DNA of 64,000 bases from Sva-07 sp942492715. Its GTDB lineage: Bacteria > Actinomycetota > Acidimicrobiia > Acidimicrobiales > Ilumatobacteraceae. The position numbers were made by a program, and so were the translations under genes. Below, one piece after another: positions 51,401 through 59,843 of this stretch; the first letter of the stretch is position 1, and the number at the start of each line of letters is the position of its first letter. Under the pieces are notes generated by a model. That model did no database searches. It was not told the DNA's origin and was given only the letters and a program-made list of their open reading frames with translations. The stretch is from the NCBI GenBank assembly GCA_942492715.1, contig CALOFW010000012.1, forward strand, positions 62,001-126,000. The letters are read 5' to 3'.

Positions 51401-54400
51401 CGAGGTCGTTGAACAGCTTGGCGTTGGAGATCGCAATCGCTGCGTGTTCGGCGAAGACCTGGGCGATTCGACCATGCCGGGGTTCGAATGGGCGAACTTC
51501 GCCACGGTTGACGTTGAGCTGTCCGTAGTGGCGACCGTCGACGAACATCCCAACCGAGATCATGCTGCGAGCGGGTGCCTCTGCGTCGTAGCCGCGGTGT
51601 CCGAGGGCGTCGTCGAGAAAGATCGGTTGGCGGTAGTCGGCTTCCGCCCTCGCAGGGAAGCGCATGCCGACCTCATCGTTTCTCGCAGCACCTCCCACGA
51701 CGGATACGACGAGCTCGTTGCCCTCACGGATCATGACGGCGGCGCGGTCGGCCTCGCAGAGCCGAGCTGCTCGGTCGACGATTCCGCCGAAGACGGCGTC
51801 GAGGTCTCCGGGATGCGCGCTGATCAACTCGAGGATGTCCGAGGTAGCGGTCTGCAGTTCGAGCGATTCGGACAGCTCGCTGTTACGGTCCTCGATCTCG
51901 CGGAGCAGCCGCGCGTTGGCCACTGCGATGGCCGCCTGGTCGGTGAAGGCCTTGAGGAGGGACATCTCGTCGTCGGAGAACCCGCCGGGTGCGCTGCGCA
52001 TGAAGCCGATCGAGCCGATCACCTCGCCATGGCGGCCCATCGGGAGCACGAGCAGTGACCGTGCACCCATCTGGCGGGCGCGTGTGTTGGGGAACCGGTC
52101 GGCGGGCAGCTCGTGGACGTCACGGATGTGGATCGCCTCACCGGTCGCATGTACCGCTCCGGTCGTCGAGTTCATGTCGAGCGGGACCGACCGGTTCTCG
52201 AACGTGTCACCACCCGGGATGTTCGCTCCTGCAGCAGCGACCACCGAGACGTTCGCGTCCGGCAACGTCACGTAGGCGAACGTGTCGGTGCAGAGCCGCT
52301 GGGCATGGTCGACGATCCGATCGAACACCGGCTGGAGGTCCGAGCGTGAGGTGCTGACCGCCTCGAGGACGTCGGTCATGGCGGTCTGGCGTTCGAGGGC
52401 CGCGTCGAGGTCGTTGAACAGTTTGGCGTTGGCGACGGCGATCGCCGCCTGGTCGGCGAACGCCTGCATGACCGGGGCAACCTTCGGATCGAACGGTCGA
52501 ACCTCGGTGCGACTCAGGTTGAGGCTGCCGATCCATTCGTCGTCGAGCATCAGCGCGATCGAGGCGAAGCTGTGGAGGTTGGGGAGATCTCTGGCGACCT
52601 CGAGTCCCACGGAGTCGCGGACGTTCTGGAAGTCGTCGAGAAAGGCGGGCTCTCTCGCGTCCCGCGCCCGGCGGTTGATGGTGCGCTCGGCGACGAACTC
52701 GCGGCCCATGAGACTCGGCGCCCCATCCAGGGGTTCGTTCTCGGCTTCGATGCGGAGGATGTCACCGTGGCGGAGCAGGACCGTCCCACCCTCGGCGTCA
52801 CACAATGCCGCGGCCCGCACGGCGATGCCGTGCAGCACCGTGCTCAGGTCGCCGGGATGGGCACTGATCAGCCGCAGGATGTCGGAGGTCGCTGTCTGCA
52901 GTTCGAGCGATTCGGACAGCGCGTGGTTCCGTTCCTCGATCTCGCGGAGCAGGCGGGCGTTGTCGACGGCGATGGCGGCCTGATCCGAGAACGCCTGGAG
53001 GAGCGCTACTTCGTCGTCGCGATACCCGCCTGCGTGGACGCGAACGAACGTCATCACGCCGACGACGCCACCGCGCCGACGCATCGGGAGCGCGAGCAAC
53101 GTTCGCGCCTCGGATGCTCGTGCGCGCGAGTTGGGGTAGCGATCAGCGGGGATCTCGTCCCAGTCGTGGATGTGTACGGGTTCGCCGGTGATGTACACCG
53201 TGCCCGTCGTCGAGCTGCGGTCGTCGGTGGTTCTGCTTTCCGGGATCGCGCCACCCGCGACCTCCCCTGCATCCAGCAAACCGCTCGGGCCCGCCATCGC
53301 GACCGTCTGGAATTCGGCGTCGTGACGGACCGTGACGTACGCGTACGTGTCGTCGCAGAGCCGCTGAGCGTGGTCGACGATGCGATCGAAGACCGGTTGG
53401 ATGTCGACGCGCGCCGTGCCGACCGCTTCGAGCACGTCCGTCATGGCGGTCTGGCGTTCGAGCGCGGCGTCGAGGTCGTTGAACAGGCGTGCGTTCGAGA
53501 CGGCGAGCGAGGCCTGATCGGCGAACGCCTGGAGGGTCGTGAGGTCGGCCTCGTCGAACGGACGAACCTCCGACCGAACGACGTTGATGTTGCCGATCCA
53601 CTCGGCCTCGCTGAACAGCGCGACCGTCGCGTAGCTCCGCGAGTTCGGAAAGGTGGAGGCCAGTTCGGGGGCGATGACGTGGAGATCGTCGAAGGCCAGC
53701 GCGGTGTTGCTGGTTGCCGCGTGGGTGTTGACGTTGCCGTCATCGGCGGGGAACTCCATGCCGACCGCCATGTCGCCACCGATGCCCATCTTCGCTGCGG
53801 AGATCCGCAGGACCGGTCCATCCTTCAGCAGGACGCTGCCGAAGGGTGCGTCGCACAGATCGGCGGCTTTCGTGACGATCGCATCGAGCACGGTGGCGAG
53901 ATCGCCGGGGTGTGTGCTGATCAGGCGCAGCGCCTCGCTCGTTGCCGTCTGGAGTTCGAGTGACTCCGACAGCTCGCTGTTGCGCTCCTCGATCTCACGG
54001 AGCAGTCGGGCGTTGTCGACGGCGATCGCTGCCTGATCGGCGAAGGCCTGGAGCACCGAGAGCTCGTCGTCCGTGTAGCCGCCGGGCTCGACCTTCGAGA
54101 TGTTGAAGACGCCGACCACCTCTCGGTTGCGAAGCAGCGGGAGGGACAGCGTGCTCCGACGCCCCCACGTCCTCATCGCGGTATCGGGGAAGCGGTCCGG
54201 TGGCACCTCGTCCCAGTCCCGGATGTGTACCGGTTGCGCTGAGCGGCATGCCTCGGACATGGGAATGTCGTCGTCGATCGACCACGATCGTCCGATCAGG
54301 TACTCGCGTGCTTCCTCGTGATCGCCGAAGATCGGGAGGTGCTCGGGTCCGTCGCTTCCGGCTCCGGTGATCGAGTTCCCATCTCTGACGAACAACGCGA

Positions 54401-56087
54401 CGCCCGAGCCGGGACACAGATGACGGGCATGACGTGCGACGGTGTCGAAGACGGGCTGAAGGTCGTCGCGGGCAGTGCTCACCGCCTCCAACACGTCGGC
54501 CATGGCGGTCTGGCGTTCGAGTGCGGCGTCGAGGTCGTTGAACAGCTGGGCGTTGCCGATCGCCAGCGATGCCTGTTCGGCGAACGATCCGAGTGCCGTG
54601 AGATCGGCCTGGTCGAAGGGCCGAACCTCGTGGCGGAACATGTGGAGCGCACCCGCTGCCGTCCCGTTGAGCATGAGCCATGCGAAGGCGTAGCTTCGAC
54701 ATCGGGCGACGCGGGACAGCTCCTCGAAGTAGGGGTACTCGGCGCCGAGTGTCGCCATGTCGTCCAGCGATCTCACCCCGTTGGGCCACACCGTCATGAG
54801 TTCGCGCGGGATACCCGACTCGTAGGGCACGTAGGTGCCGATGTAGGGCGCCATCGCGGGCCCGTGCGAGGCCACGTATCGAACCAGGCCGTCGTCGAAC
54901 ATCGTGATCGACCCGGCTTCGCCGCCTGACAACTCGGCAGCCTTTGCGAGGATCCCCTCCAGGACGATCGTCAGTTCGCCCGGGTGTTCGCTGATGAGCG
55001 CCAGGACCTCGCTCGTCGCGGTCTGGAGCTGCAGCGCTTCCTCGAGGTCGTTGAAGAGGCCGGCGTTGCGGATGGCGATCGCTGCCTGGTCGGCGAAGGT
55101 CTGCAGGATCGCAGCCTGCTTCTCGTCGAACGGCCGTACCTCGGTGCGGCTGAGGTTGATCTGGCCGATCCACTCGTTGTCGATCGTGAGCGGCACGCTC
55201 GCGCTCGAGCGCACTTCGGCGTAGCGGAAGAACTCGGCGAGGCGCTCGTCGAGGTCCTCGGTCGTGCGGTCCTCGAAGAGCGTCGGCTCGTCGAAGATGG
55301 TCAACCCCGCAGCGTCCGCCAAGGCCGTCTCCGTACCGACACTCGCGACCGAGCCCCCGACTCCGACCTCCACCCGGACGAAGTCTCCGTGCCGGAGCAT
55401 GACCACGCCCTGGTCAGCTCCGATCAACTCGATGGCCTTGGTGAGGACGCCGTTGAGCACGACACCGAGTTGGCCGGGGTTCTCGCTGATCAGTTCGAGG
55501 ATCTCGCTCGTTGCCGTCTGGAGAGCGAGCGCTTCGGCGAGTTCGGCGTTGCGCTGCTCGATGTCGGCCAGTAATCGGGCGTTGGTCACGGCGTTGCCGG
55601 CCTGCGCTACGAACGTCTCGAGCAGTTCGATCTCGTCGGGCGTGAACGGGTCGATCGTGTTGCGGAACACGAAAACGCCGACCGGTGGCCCGTCGCTCGT
55701 GAGCGGCACGAACACCGACGATCGGACACCCGCCGCACTCGCGGCCTCGACCGACTGGGCGTAGGCGGGGTCGGCGATGTTGGATTGATCGTCGAACGCC
55801 AGCGGGACGCGCTCACGAAGCACCTTCGTGAGCGCCGAGTCGTCGCCGAACGGGCGCTCGCCGCGACGCGGTTGGCGGTGCGGGCCGTTTCCGTAGAGCG
55901 CGATCACGTCACCATCGCCCACGAACACAGCGCCACCTGACGCGCCCAGGAGACCGGTGGCCCAGTAGGCGATCTCGTGCAGCAGGGTTGCGAGCTTGCC
56001 GCCCCGGGCGACCGCGGCCAACACGCCGGCCAGGGCGGCCTCACGCCGAAGCGATCCCTCGAGTTGCGCACTTGCGTCGTCTGCCAC
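48399..56087 (-). CDS. Giant GAF-array hybrid histidine kinase
   Basis: A 2562-residue soluble sensor kinase. Residues 1-1900 are eleven GAF-like modules of 157-190 residues, separated by helical linkers (LLREIEERNSELSESLELQ or LFNDLDAALERQ). From residue 527 two module types alternate. Next come HisKA (H1918 in TMSHEIRTPMNAVIG), HATPase with DTGIGIP and GGTGLGLAV, two receivers (D2203 in ILDMHMPGMDG, D2343 in LMDVQMPEMDG) and an Hpt domain (H2504 in FAHTLKSNAASFG). No membrane segment was seen, so it should sense intracellular signals or act under other proteins. ATG 56087 is used. The gene leads an operon with the receiver-cyclase, overlapping by 4 bp. Confidence 0.95.
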   Translation of the reverse strand: MADDASAQLEGSLRREAALAGVLAAVARGGKLATLLHEIAYWATGLLGASGGAVFVGDGDVIALYGNGPHRQPRRGERPFGDDSALTKVLRERVPLAFDDQSNIADPAYAQSVEAASAAGVRSSVFVPLTSDGPPVGVFVFRNTIDPFTPDEIELLETFVAQAGNAVTNARLLADIEQRNAELAEALALQTATSEILELISENPGQLGVVLNGVLTKAIELIGADQGVVMLRHGDFVRVEVGVGGSVASVGTETALADAAGLTIFDEPTLFEDRTTEDLDERLAEFFRYAEVRSSASVPLTIDNEWIGQINLSRTEVRPFDEKQAAILQTFADQAAIAIRNAGLFNDLEEALQLQTATSEVLALISEHPGELTIVLEGILAKAAELSGGEAGSITMFDDGLVRYVASHGPAMAPYIGTYVPYESGIPRELMTVWPNGVRSLDDMATLGAEYPYFEELSRVARCRSYAFAWLMLNGTAAGALHMFRHEVRPFDQADLTALGSFAEQASLAIGNAQLFNDLDAALERQTAMADVLEAVSTARDDLQPVFDTVARHARHLCPGSGVALFVRDGNSITGAGSDGPEHLPIFGDHEEAREYLIGRSWSIDDDIPMSEACRSAQPVHIRDWDEVPPDRFPDTAMRTWGRRSTLSLPLLRNREVVGVFNISKVEPGGYTDDELSVLQAFADQAAIAVDNARLLREIEERNSELSESLELQTATSEALRLISTHPGDLATVLDAIVTKAADLCDAPFGSVLLKDGPVLRISAAKMGIGGDMAVGMEFPADDGNVNTHAATSNTALAFDDLHVIAPELASTFPNSRSYATVALFSEAEWIGNINVVRSEVRPFDEADLTTLQAFADQASLAVSNARLFNDLDAALERQTAMTDVLEAVGTARVDIQPVFDRIVDHAQRLCDDTYAYVTVRHDAEFQTVAMAGPSGLLDAGEVAGGAIPESRTTDDRSSTTGTVYITGEPVHIHDWDEIPADRYPNSRARASEARTLLALPMRRRGGVVGVMTFVRVHAGGYRDDEVALLQAFSDQAAIAVDNARLLREIEERNHALSESLELQTATSDILRLISAHPGDLSTVLHGIAVRAAALCDAEGGTVLLRHGDILRIEAENEPLDGAPSLMGREFVAERTINRRARDAREPAFLDDFQNVRDSVGLEVARDLPNLHSFASIALMLDDEWIGSLNLSRTEVRPFDPKVAPVMQAFADQAAIAVANAKLFNDLDAALERQTAMTDVLEAVSTSRSDLQPVFDRIVDHAQRLCTDTFAYVTLPDANVSVVAAAGANIPGGDTFENRSVPLDMNSTTGAVHATGEAIHIRDVHELPADRFPNTRARQMGARSLLVLPMGRHGEVIGSIGFMRSAPGGFSDDEMSLLKAFTDQAAIAVANARLLREIEDRNSELSESLELQTATSDILELISAHPGDLDAVFGGIVDRAARLCEADRAAVMIREGNELVVSVVGGAARNDEVGMRFPARAEADYRQPIFLDDALGHRGYDAEAPARSMISVGMFVDGRHYGQLNVNRGEVRPFEPRHGRIAQVFAEHAAIAISNAKLFNDLDAALERQTAMTEVLDTVSTARLDLQPVFDMVAHHADRLCDGSGALVVVRDGDDLILSAIAGPIPIEPDRVGSPAVPVDDTSISGAAVLRGETIHVRDWENESAARFADSPARRMGASALSVPMKRGGEVIGAIGFTRAAAGGYTDDEIALLEAFTDQAAIAVENARLLREIEERNHDLSESLELQTATSEILQLISANPGDLDAVFSGIIEQSIRLCDADGGAVLVRDGNDLVMTSTGGRNLGQVGRRYDVTDVDLSAPVFVEDYNAIAQSDEHGQAGSFVMAPLVVEGRHYGQLNASRQEVRPFEPRHGRILQTFAEQAAIAISNANLFTRLEEQTRLAQEANEAKGSFLATMSHEIRTPMNAVIGMSGLLLDTDLQPRQREFAEIIRSSGESLLGIINDILDFSKIDAGRLELEVAPFDLRGCVESAFDLVTEPAARKALELAFLIDPAIPDGISGDVTRLRQVMVNLLANAVKFTEVGEVVMTVDPGDAPDEIHLAVRDTGIGIPADRAHKLFEEFSQLDSSTTRKYGGTGLGLAVSKRLAELMGGTMWVESVEGEGATFHFTIAAEPAEVPSRRAAAGIPAELTGKSILVVDDNAINRRILDLQSEAWGLRCRSFETAEAALDSIDDGDEYDLAILDMHMPGMDGLELANRLRAARRELPLVLYTSLGGAEANDPVFAGVLAKPVKQSQLFDMLVSVLTDVGTNDIQAEIDGADAEPTEKLGERHPLRILLAEDNTVNQQIATLVLESLGYRADVASNGLEAVEAVERLPYDLVLMDVQMPEMDGLEATRQIRARPTPPERGNRPIRIVAMTANAMQGDREACLAAGMDDYLAKPIRPEELAAALESTPRRSAPTDPMPNDRSHGGAEANDPDRSVALPLRDAVIDQVAVDRLRAIAPDDAAFGQLIVSFASNGASTLAQLVDAAGGGNVDDVTRFAHTLKSNAASFGAVDLADRCSLLEAQARAGSIDDLDDQVASIAGAFEQARDTLTRLGGQG

Positions 56088-56196
56088 GGTCCCCCTTCCG
56101 TCCCCTCCGATGACTGTAGACGAGGGTCATCGGGTCAGCGGTTGCCCTCCGAAGCGCCCGGAATCGGTCGTTCGTCACAACCTCTGGCGGAGTCCG

Positions 56197-56673
56197 TCAG
56201 GAGGAGGAGAGGCGATCGGCGGTGCGGCAGATCACGGCGAGGCCGGCGGCGAGGCAGATGCCGCCGAGTCGGAGCATCACGCCTTCGATGTCGCTCGGGC
56301 CGGTCTCGTCTCGGGTCAGGATGCTGAGGATCGACACGACCCCGATCGCGCCCATGGTGATGGCGATCGCCGCGACCAGCCGCAAGAGCGTGCTGATCCA
56401 GGGCTCGCGATCGCGGCCGGAAAGCCACGTCGCGATCGCCGCCACGAACACCGCGGGTGCCAGCACCACGAGATTCGGTGGGAGCATCAGGAAGCTCAGC
56501 ACCTCGATCCGCTGGTCCCACACGCTCGCGAACGGCTGCTCGCCGACGCCGCGGACGCGTTCGAGTTGGAACGCGATGAAGCCCAGAGAGCCGCCGAGCA
56601 GCAGCCAGCCGGCGATCGTGAGGTTGCGGACGAGGTCGACCCGGCGCTCGGGCGTCAGGTCAGTCCCAGGCAC
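56197..56673 (-). CDS. Four-helix membrane protein, unknown
   Basis: A 158-residue protein with four hydrophobic helices: TIAGWLLLGGSLGFIAFQL, SFLMLPPNLVVLAPAVFVAAIATWL, LLRLVAAIAITMGAIGVVSILSIL and LGGICLAAGLAVICRTA. It starts with GTG 56673, which overlaps the end of the P450 gene by 14 bp. I do not recognise a family. The gene could be a partner of the P450 (membrane anchoring or substrate supply), but the overlap is only suggestive. The 3' end lies about 110 bp before the giant kinase start. Confidence 0.65.
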   Translation of the reverse strand: MPGTDLTPERRVDLVRNLTIAGWLLLGGSLGFIAFQLERVRGVGEQPFASVWDQRIEVLSFLMLPPNLVVLAPAVFVAAIATWLSGRDREPWISTLLRLVAAIAITMGAIGVVSILSILTRDETGPSDIEGVMLRLGGICLAAGLAVICRTADRLSSS

Positions 56674-57928
56674 ACTGCAGCCGCTTGATGCCGTTGATGA
56701 AACTGCTCTGGAGGTAGGCGGGTTCGCCGGTGATCCGCAGGGAGGGGAGCCGGTCGCGGATCACGTCGAACATGACGGTGATCTCGCGGCGAGCGAGGTT
56801 GGCGCCGAGGCAGAAGTGCGGCCCCCCTGCACCGAAGCCGATCTGTGCGGGGTTCGGTTGGCGGGTCACGTCGAACGTGTACGGATGCTCGAAGACACGC
56901 TCGTCGCGGTTGCCCGAGTTGTACCACATGACCACTTTCTCGCCGGCCTTGATCGCCTGACCTCCCAACTCGGTGTCCTCGGTGGCCGTGCGCCGGAAGT
57001 GGATCACCGGGGTGCCCCACCGAACGATCTCCTCGACGGCCGTCTTCGAGTGGGTGTCGAAGTCGTCGTAGAGCAATTCCTTCTGGTCGGGGAAGTCGGT
57101 GAATGCCTTCATGCCATGGCTGATCGCATTGCGCGTGGTCTCGTTGCCGGCGACGACGAGGAGGATGAAGAACGATCCGAACTCCTGCGCCGTCAGCTGT
57201 TCGCCGTCGACCTCGGCGGCCATCATCACGCTCGTGATGTCGTCTTGAGGGTTCGCCTTCCGATCCTCACCGAGCGCCTGGGCATACATGAACATCTCGA
57301 GCGACTGGCCCATCAAGTCCTCGTACGAGGTGACGAAGTCGGGATCGCCCACACCCAGGATCGTGTTCGTCCACCTGAAGATCTTCCCGTAGTCGTCGGC
57401 CGGGATACCCATCATGTCGCAGATGATCTCGAGGGGGAGTGCTGCCGCGACGTGTTCGACGAAGTCGCAACTCTTGTCCGGGAAGTCGGCCAACAGCCGG
57501 TCGATGATCTGGTTCGCCTTGGTCTTCACGACGTCCTCGACTGCCGTGATCTCCTTGGGCGTGAAGCCCTTGGACACGATCGAGCGGAGCCGGAAGTGCT
57601 TCGGGTCGTCCATGTTGATCATCGAGCCGAAGAACTCGTTCATCTCCTGCGGGAGGTCGCCGATGTTCGATCCCTGCCCGGAGCAGAACAGCTTCGGGTT
57701 GCGGCTGACGTGCCAGATGTCGTCGTGGCGGGTCACTGCCCAGTAGCCGGGGCCGGGTGGGAACGGCAGCTCGGGGAGATCACGCTCGTCGTAACGGACG
57801 AGGCCGGGCGTGTCGCGCAGGGTCTTGAACGCGCCCTCACGGAAGCTGCGGGGGGCGAGCCAGAATTCCGGGTCGGAGAGGTCGAAGTCGTCGAGTCCGA
57901 CCTGGTCGAAGGGCGCGAGCATGGTCAT
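56660..57928 (-). CDS. Cytochrome P450
   Basis: A 422-residue soluble class I P450 monooxygenase. It has the I-helix LLVVAGNETTRNAISHG with acid-alcohol pair, the K-helix EEIVRWGTPVIHF (Glu and Arg), and the heme-thiolate loop FGAGGPHFCLGANLARRE (Cys near residue 371). The motifs and the C-terminal FINGIKRL resemble CYP125/142-type sterol or fatty-acid enzymes, though the precise substrate cannot be read. GTG 57934, ATG 57928 and ATG 57922 are alternative starts; ATG 57928 has GGTGG about 7 nt upstream. Its ferredoxin and reductase are not in the window. Confidence 0.9.
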   Translation of the reverse strand: MTMLAPFDQVGLDDFDLSDPEFWLAPRSFREGAFKTLRDTPGLVRYDERDLPELPFPPGPGYWAVTRHDDIWHVSRNPKLFCSGQGSNIGDLPQEMNEFFGSMINMDDPKHFRLRSIVSKGFTPKEITAVEDVVKTKANQIIDRLLADFPDKSCDFVEHVAAALPLEIICDMMGIPADDYGKIFRWTNTILGVGDPDFVTSYEDLMGQSLEMFMYAQALGEDRKANPQDDITSVMMAAEVDGEQLTAQEFGSFFILLVVAGNETTRNAISHGMKAFTDFPDQKELLYDDFDTHSKTAVEEIVRWGTPVIHFRRTATEDTELGGQAIKAGEKVVMWYNSGNRDERVFEHPYTFDVTRQPNPAQIGFGAGGPHFCLGANLARREITVMFDVIRDRLPSLRITGEPAYLQSSFINGIKRLQCAWD

Positions 57929-58033
57929 GGCCACCGACTGTACGGGACGGTCCCCTGGTCGCTGCAGCCGACCGGGCCGGTGTCATCCCGCGTCCGAGTT
58001 GAGAACGGCGCCGATCCGGCGTTGACTGTTCGG

Positions 58034-58762
58034 ATGCTGGAGTTCTCCGAGATCGAACGTGTCCTCGTCGTCACCGCGCATCCCGACGACGTCGACTTCG
58101 GTTCGGCGGGCACCGTTGCCGCGCTCACCGATGCCGGTGTCGAGGTCGTCTACTGCCTCGTGACCGACGGCCAGGCCGGCGGGTTCGACCACTCGATCCC
58201 TCGCAGCGAGATGGCGGCGATCCGGCGCGAGGAGCAGACGAAGGCGGCGGCAGAGGTCGGTGTGACCGATCTTCGGTTCCTCGGGTTCATGGACGGCACC
58301 GTCGAGGTGACGATGGAACTCCGCCACGACATCAGCCTCGTGATCCGCCAGGTGCGCCCGCAGGTGGTGATCGCCCAGTCGCCGATCCGCAACCTCGCCT
58401 CGACGTACGGGTCGCACCCCGACCACACCGCCACCGGTGAGGCCACGATGTGTGCGGTGTACCCCGACGCCCGCAACCCGTTCGCCTACCCCGGCACGCC
58501 CTGCGCCGAGCTCGATGACTGGAAGGTGCAGGAGGTGTGGGTGCAGGCCGGCCCGATGGGCGGCTCCGAGGGGCTCGAGCACATCGACATCACCGAGCAG
58601 GTGGACCGCAAGATGCGAGCGCTGCGCTGCCACGTCAGCCAGCTCACCGATCCCGATGGGATGGAGCAGCGCATCCGCGAGCGTTTTCAGCAGATCGCCG
58701 CCGAACGTGGCCTCCCCGACGGCCGCAGCGCCGAGCTCTTCCGCGTCCTCGACACGCGCTGA
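58034..58762 (+). CDS. PIG-L/LmbE-family N-deacetylase
   Basis: A 242-residue zinc hydrolase that removes acetyl groups from N-acetylated sugars or peptides. The zinc motif AHPDD (residues 15-19, VVTAHPDDVDFG) and the later HPDH (TYGSHPDHTATGE) are diagnostic. The FLGFMDGTVE and VRQVRPQVVIAQSP strands fit the Rossmann-like fold. Actinobacterial members include MshB and Mca of mycothiol metabolism, but the substrate here cannot be decided. It is divergent from the P450 gene with 105 bp between starts. A palindromic repeat follows the stop. Confidence 0.87.
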   Translation: MLEFSEIERVLVVTAHPDDVDFGSAGTVAALTDAGVEVVYCLVTDGQAGGFDHSIPRSEMAAIRREEQTKAAAEVGVTDLRFLGFMDGTVEVTMELRHDISLVIRQVRPQVVIAQSPIRNLASTYGSHPDHTATGEATMCAVYPDARNPFAYPGTPCAELDDWKVQEVWVQAGPMGGSEGLEHIDITEQVDRKMRALRCHVSQLTDPDGMEQRIRERFQQIAAERGLPDGRSAELFRVLDTR

Positions 58763-58780
58763 GCAGGTCCGACCGGCCGT

Positions 58781-58822
58781 GCGATGAGCCGGACCCCCGT
58801 ATTCGGGGCGGTCGCTCATCGC
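58781..58822. repeat. Palindromic repeat, family 1 copy 3
   Basis: GCGATGAGC at the left pairs with GCTCATCGC at the right (9 bp). An inner CCCCG-TATT-CGGGG hairpin makes the whole element able to fold into a long stem. It lies between the converging PIG-L and ROK genes, so a shared terminator is plausible. Confidence 0.75.
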
Positions 58823-58826
58823 GTGG

Positions 58827-59675
58827 TCAGGAGAACGTGAGGTGGACCGCGCCGAGGATGGGGCCGGCGGCGCCGAGCGCGATCGGCCGGACGGGGACGT
58901 CGAGATGTGCCTGGACCGCCGGGCCGAACCGGTCGAACGCCGCCGACAACCCGCCGCCGATCACGACGAGCTGGACGTCGAACTCGACGGTCACCGGGGC
59001 CAGGAACTCGCCGAGCCGATGACCGTGGTCGTACACCACCTCGGCATTGAGGGGATCATCGACCGCTGCCTGGAGGTCAGCCATGGCGACGCCGAGCCGG
59101 TCGGCGAGGCCCCGCGCGGACAGCACGTCGTCGGACCGCCCGTCCCACGGTGTCGGGCGCATCCCGAGGTGTTCGACACCGAAGCCGTCGATGAACTCCA
59201 CCGGCCACGCATGGTCGGTGACGCAGGTGCCCATGCCCGTGCCGAGCGTGATGGTCATCATGCGATCGACACCACGACCGGCGCCGGTCAGCGCCTCCCC
59301 GGTGCCGGCCGATTCGGCGTCGCGCGCGAACCTGACCGGCCGATCGCCGATCCTCGTCCGCTCGCGCAGGACCGCTCGCAGATCGATGCCGTAGATGTCC
59401 TCGAACTTGGCAACGCCTCGCATCCGCGACTCTCCGGCCTCGAGGTCGAACGGTCCGCAGATCGCGATCGCCAGTCCGGTCGCCGCATCGTCCAGCGCAA
59501 GCGCATGATCGGCCATCTCGGCGAGTCGCGCCAGGATGGTCTCTGCGTCGGACTGAGCCAGCGTCGGCAGTGCCGGCCCGAGTTCCACCACGGGATCAGC
59601 TGCCGTGTCGCCCCGCACGACCCCCGACTTGATCGACGTCCCACCCACGTCCAGCGCTGCCACCACCGGTTCCAT
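58827..59675 (-). CDS. ROK-family sugar kinase
   Basis: A 282-residue ROK kinase/repressor-type protein. It begins VVAALDVGGTSIKSGVV (phosphate 1, residues 4-20), has IAICGPFDLEAG, a conserved Asp loop (RFARDAESAGTGEAL), TITLGTGMGTCVTD (phosphate 2) and a late VVIGGGLSAAFDRF (adenosine). The zinc motif of many ROK proteins (CxCGxxGC) is absent, which is typical of actinobacterial polyphosphate/ATP glucokinases. The substrate is probably glucose or a related sugar, but that is inference. No sugar transporter is adjacent. Confidence 0.87.
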   Translation of the reverse strand: MEPVVAALDVGGTSIKSGVVRGDTAADPVVELGPALPTLAQSDAETILARLAEMADHALALDDAATGLAIAICGPFDLEAGESRMRGVAKFEDIYGIDLRAVLRERTRIGDRPVRFARDAESAGTGEALTGAGRGVDRMMTITLGTGMGTCVTDHAWPVEFIDGFGVEHLGMRPTPWDGRSDDVLSARGLADRLGVAMADLQAAVDDPLNAEVVYDHGHRLGEFLAPVTVEFDVQLVVIGGGLSAAFDRFGPAVQAHLDVPVRPIALGAAGPILGAVHLTFS

Positions 59676-59706
59676 CGCCGCCGAACCTACCTCCCCGCTC
59701 CCGCGA

Positions 59707-59748
59707 GCGATGAGCGAGATCCCTGCATCTAGTGCTTTCGCTCACCGC
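59707..59748. repeat. Palindromic repeat, family 1 copy 4
   Basis: GCGATGAGCGA pairs with TCGCTCACCGC, with one mismatch in the right arm. It is the first of a tandem pair with copy 5, separated by 28 bp. The pair lies in the divergent gap between the ROK kinase and the thiolase. Confidence 0.7.
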
Positions 59749-59776
59749 ACGCCGGTGCGGCGACTCCACCAGGCCG

Positions 59777-59818
59777 GCGATGAGCGAGAGCCCCGCATCC
59801 GGTGCTTTCGCTCATCGC
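59777..59818. repeat. Palindromic repeat, family 1 copy 5
   Basis: Perfect 11-nt arms GCGATGAGCGA and TCGCTCATCGC surround a 20-nt centre. It ends 25 bp upstream of the thiolase ATG, so it lies within or next to that promoter. Here it is unlikely to be only a terminator. Confidence 0.8.
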
Positions 59819-59843
59819 ATGCCGCATCGGTACGCTCGGTCGC

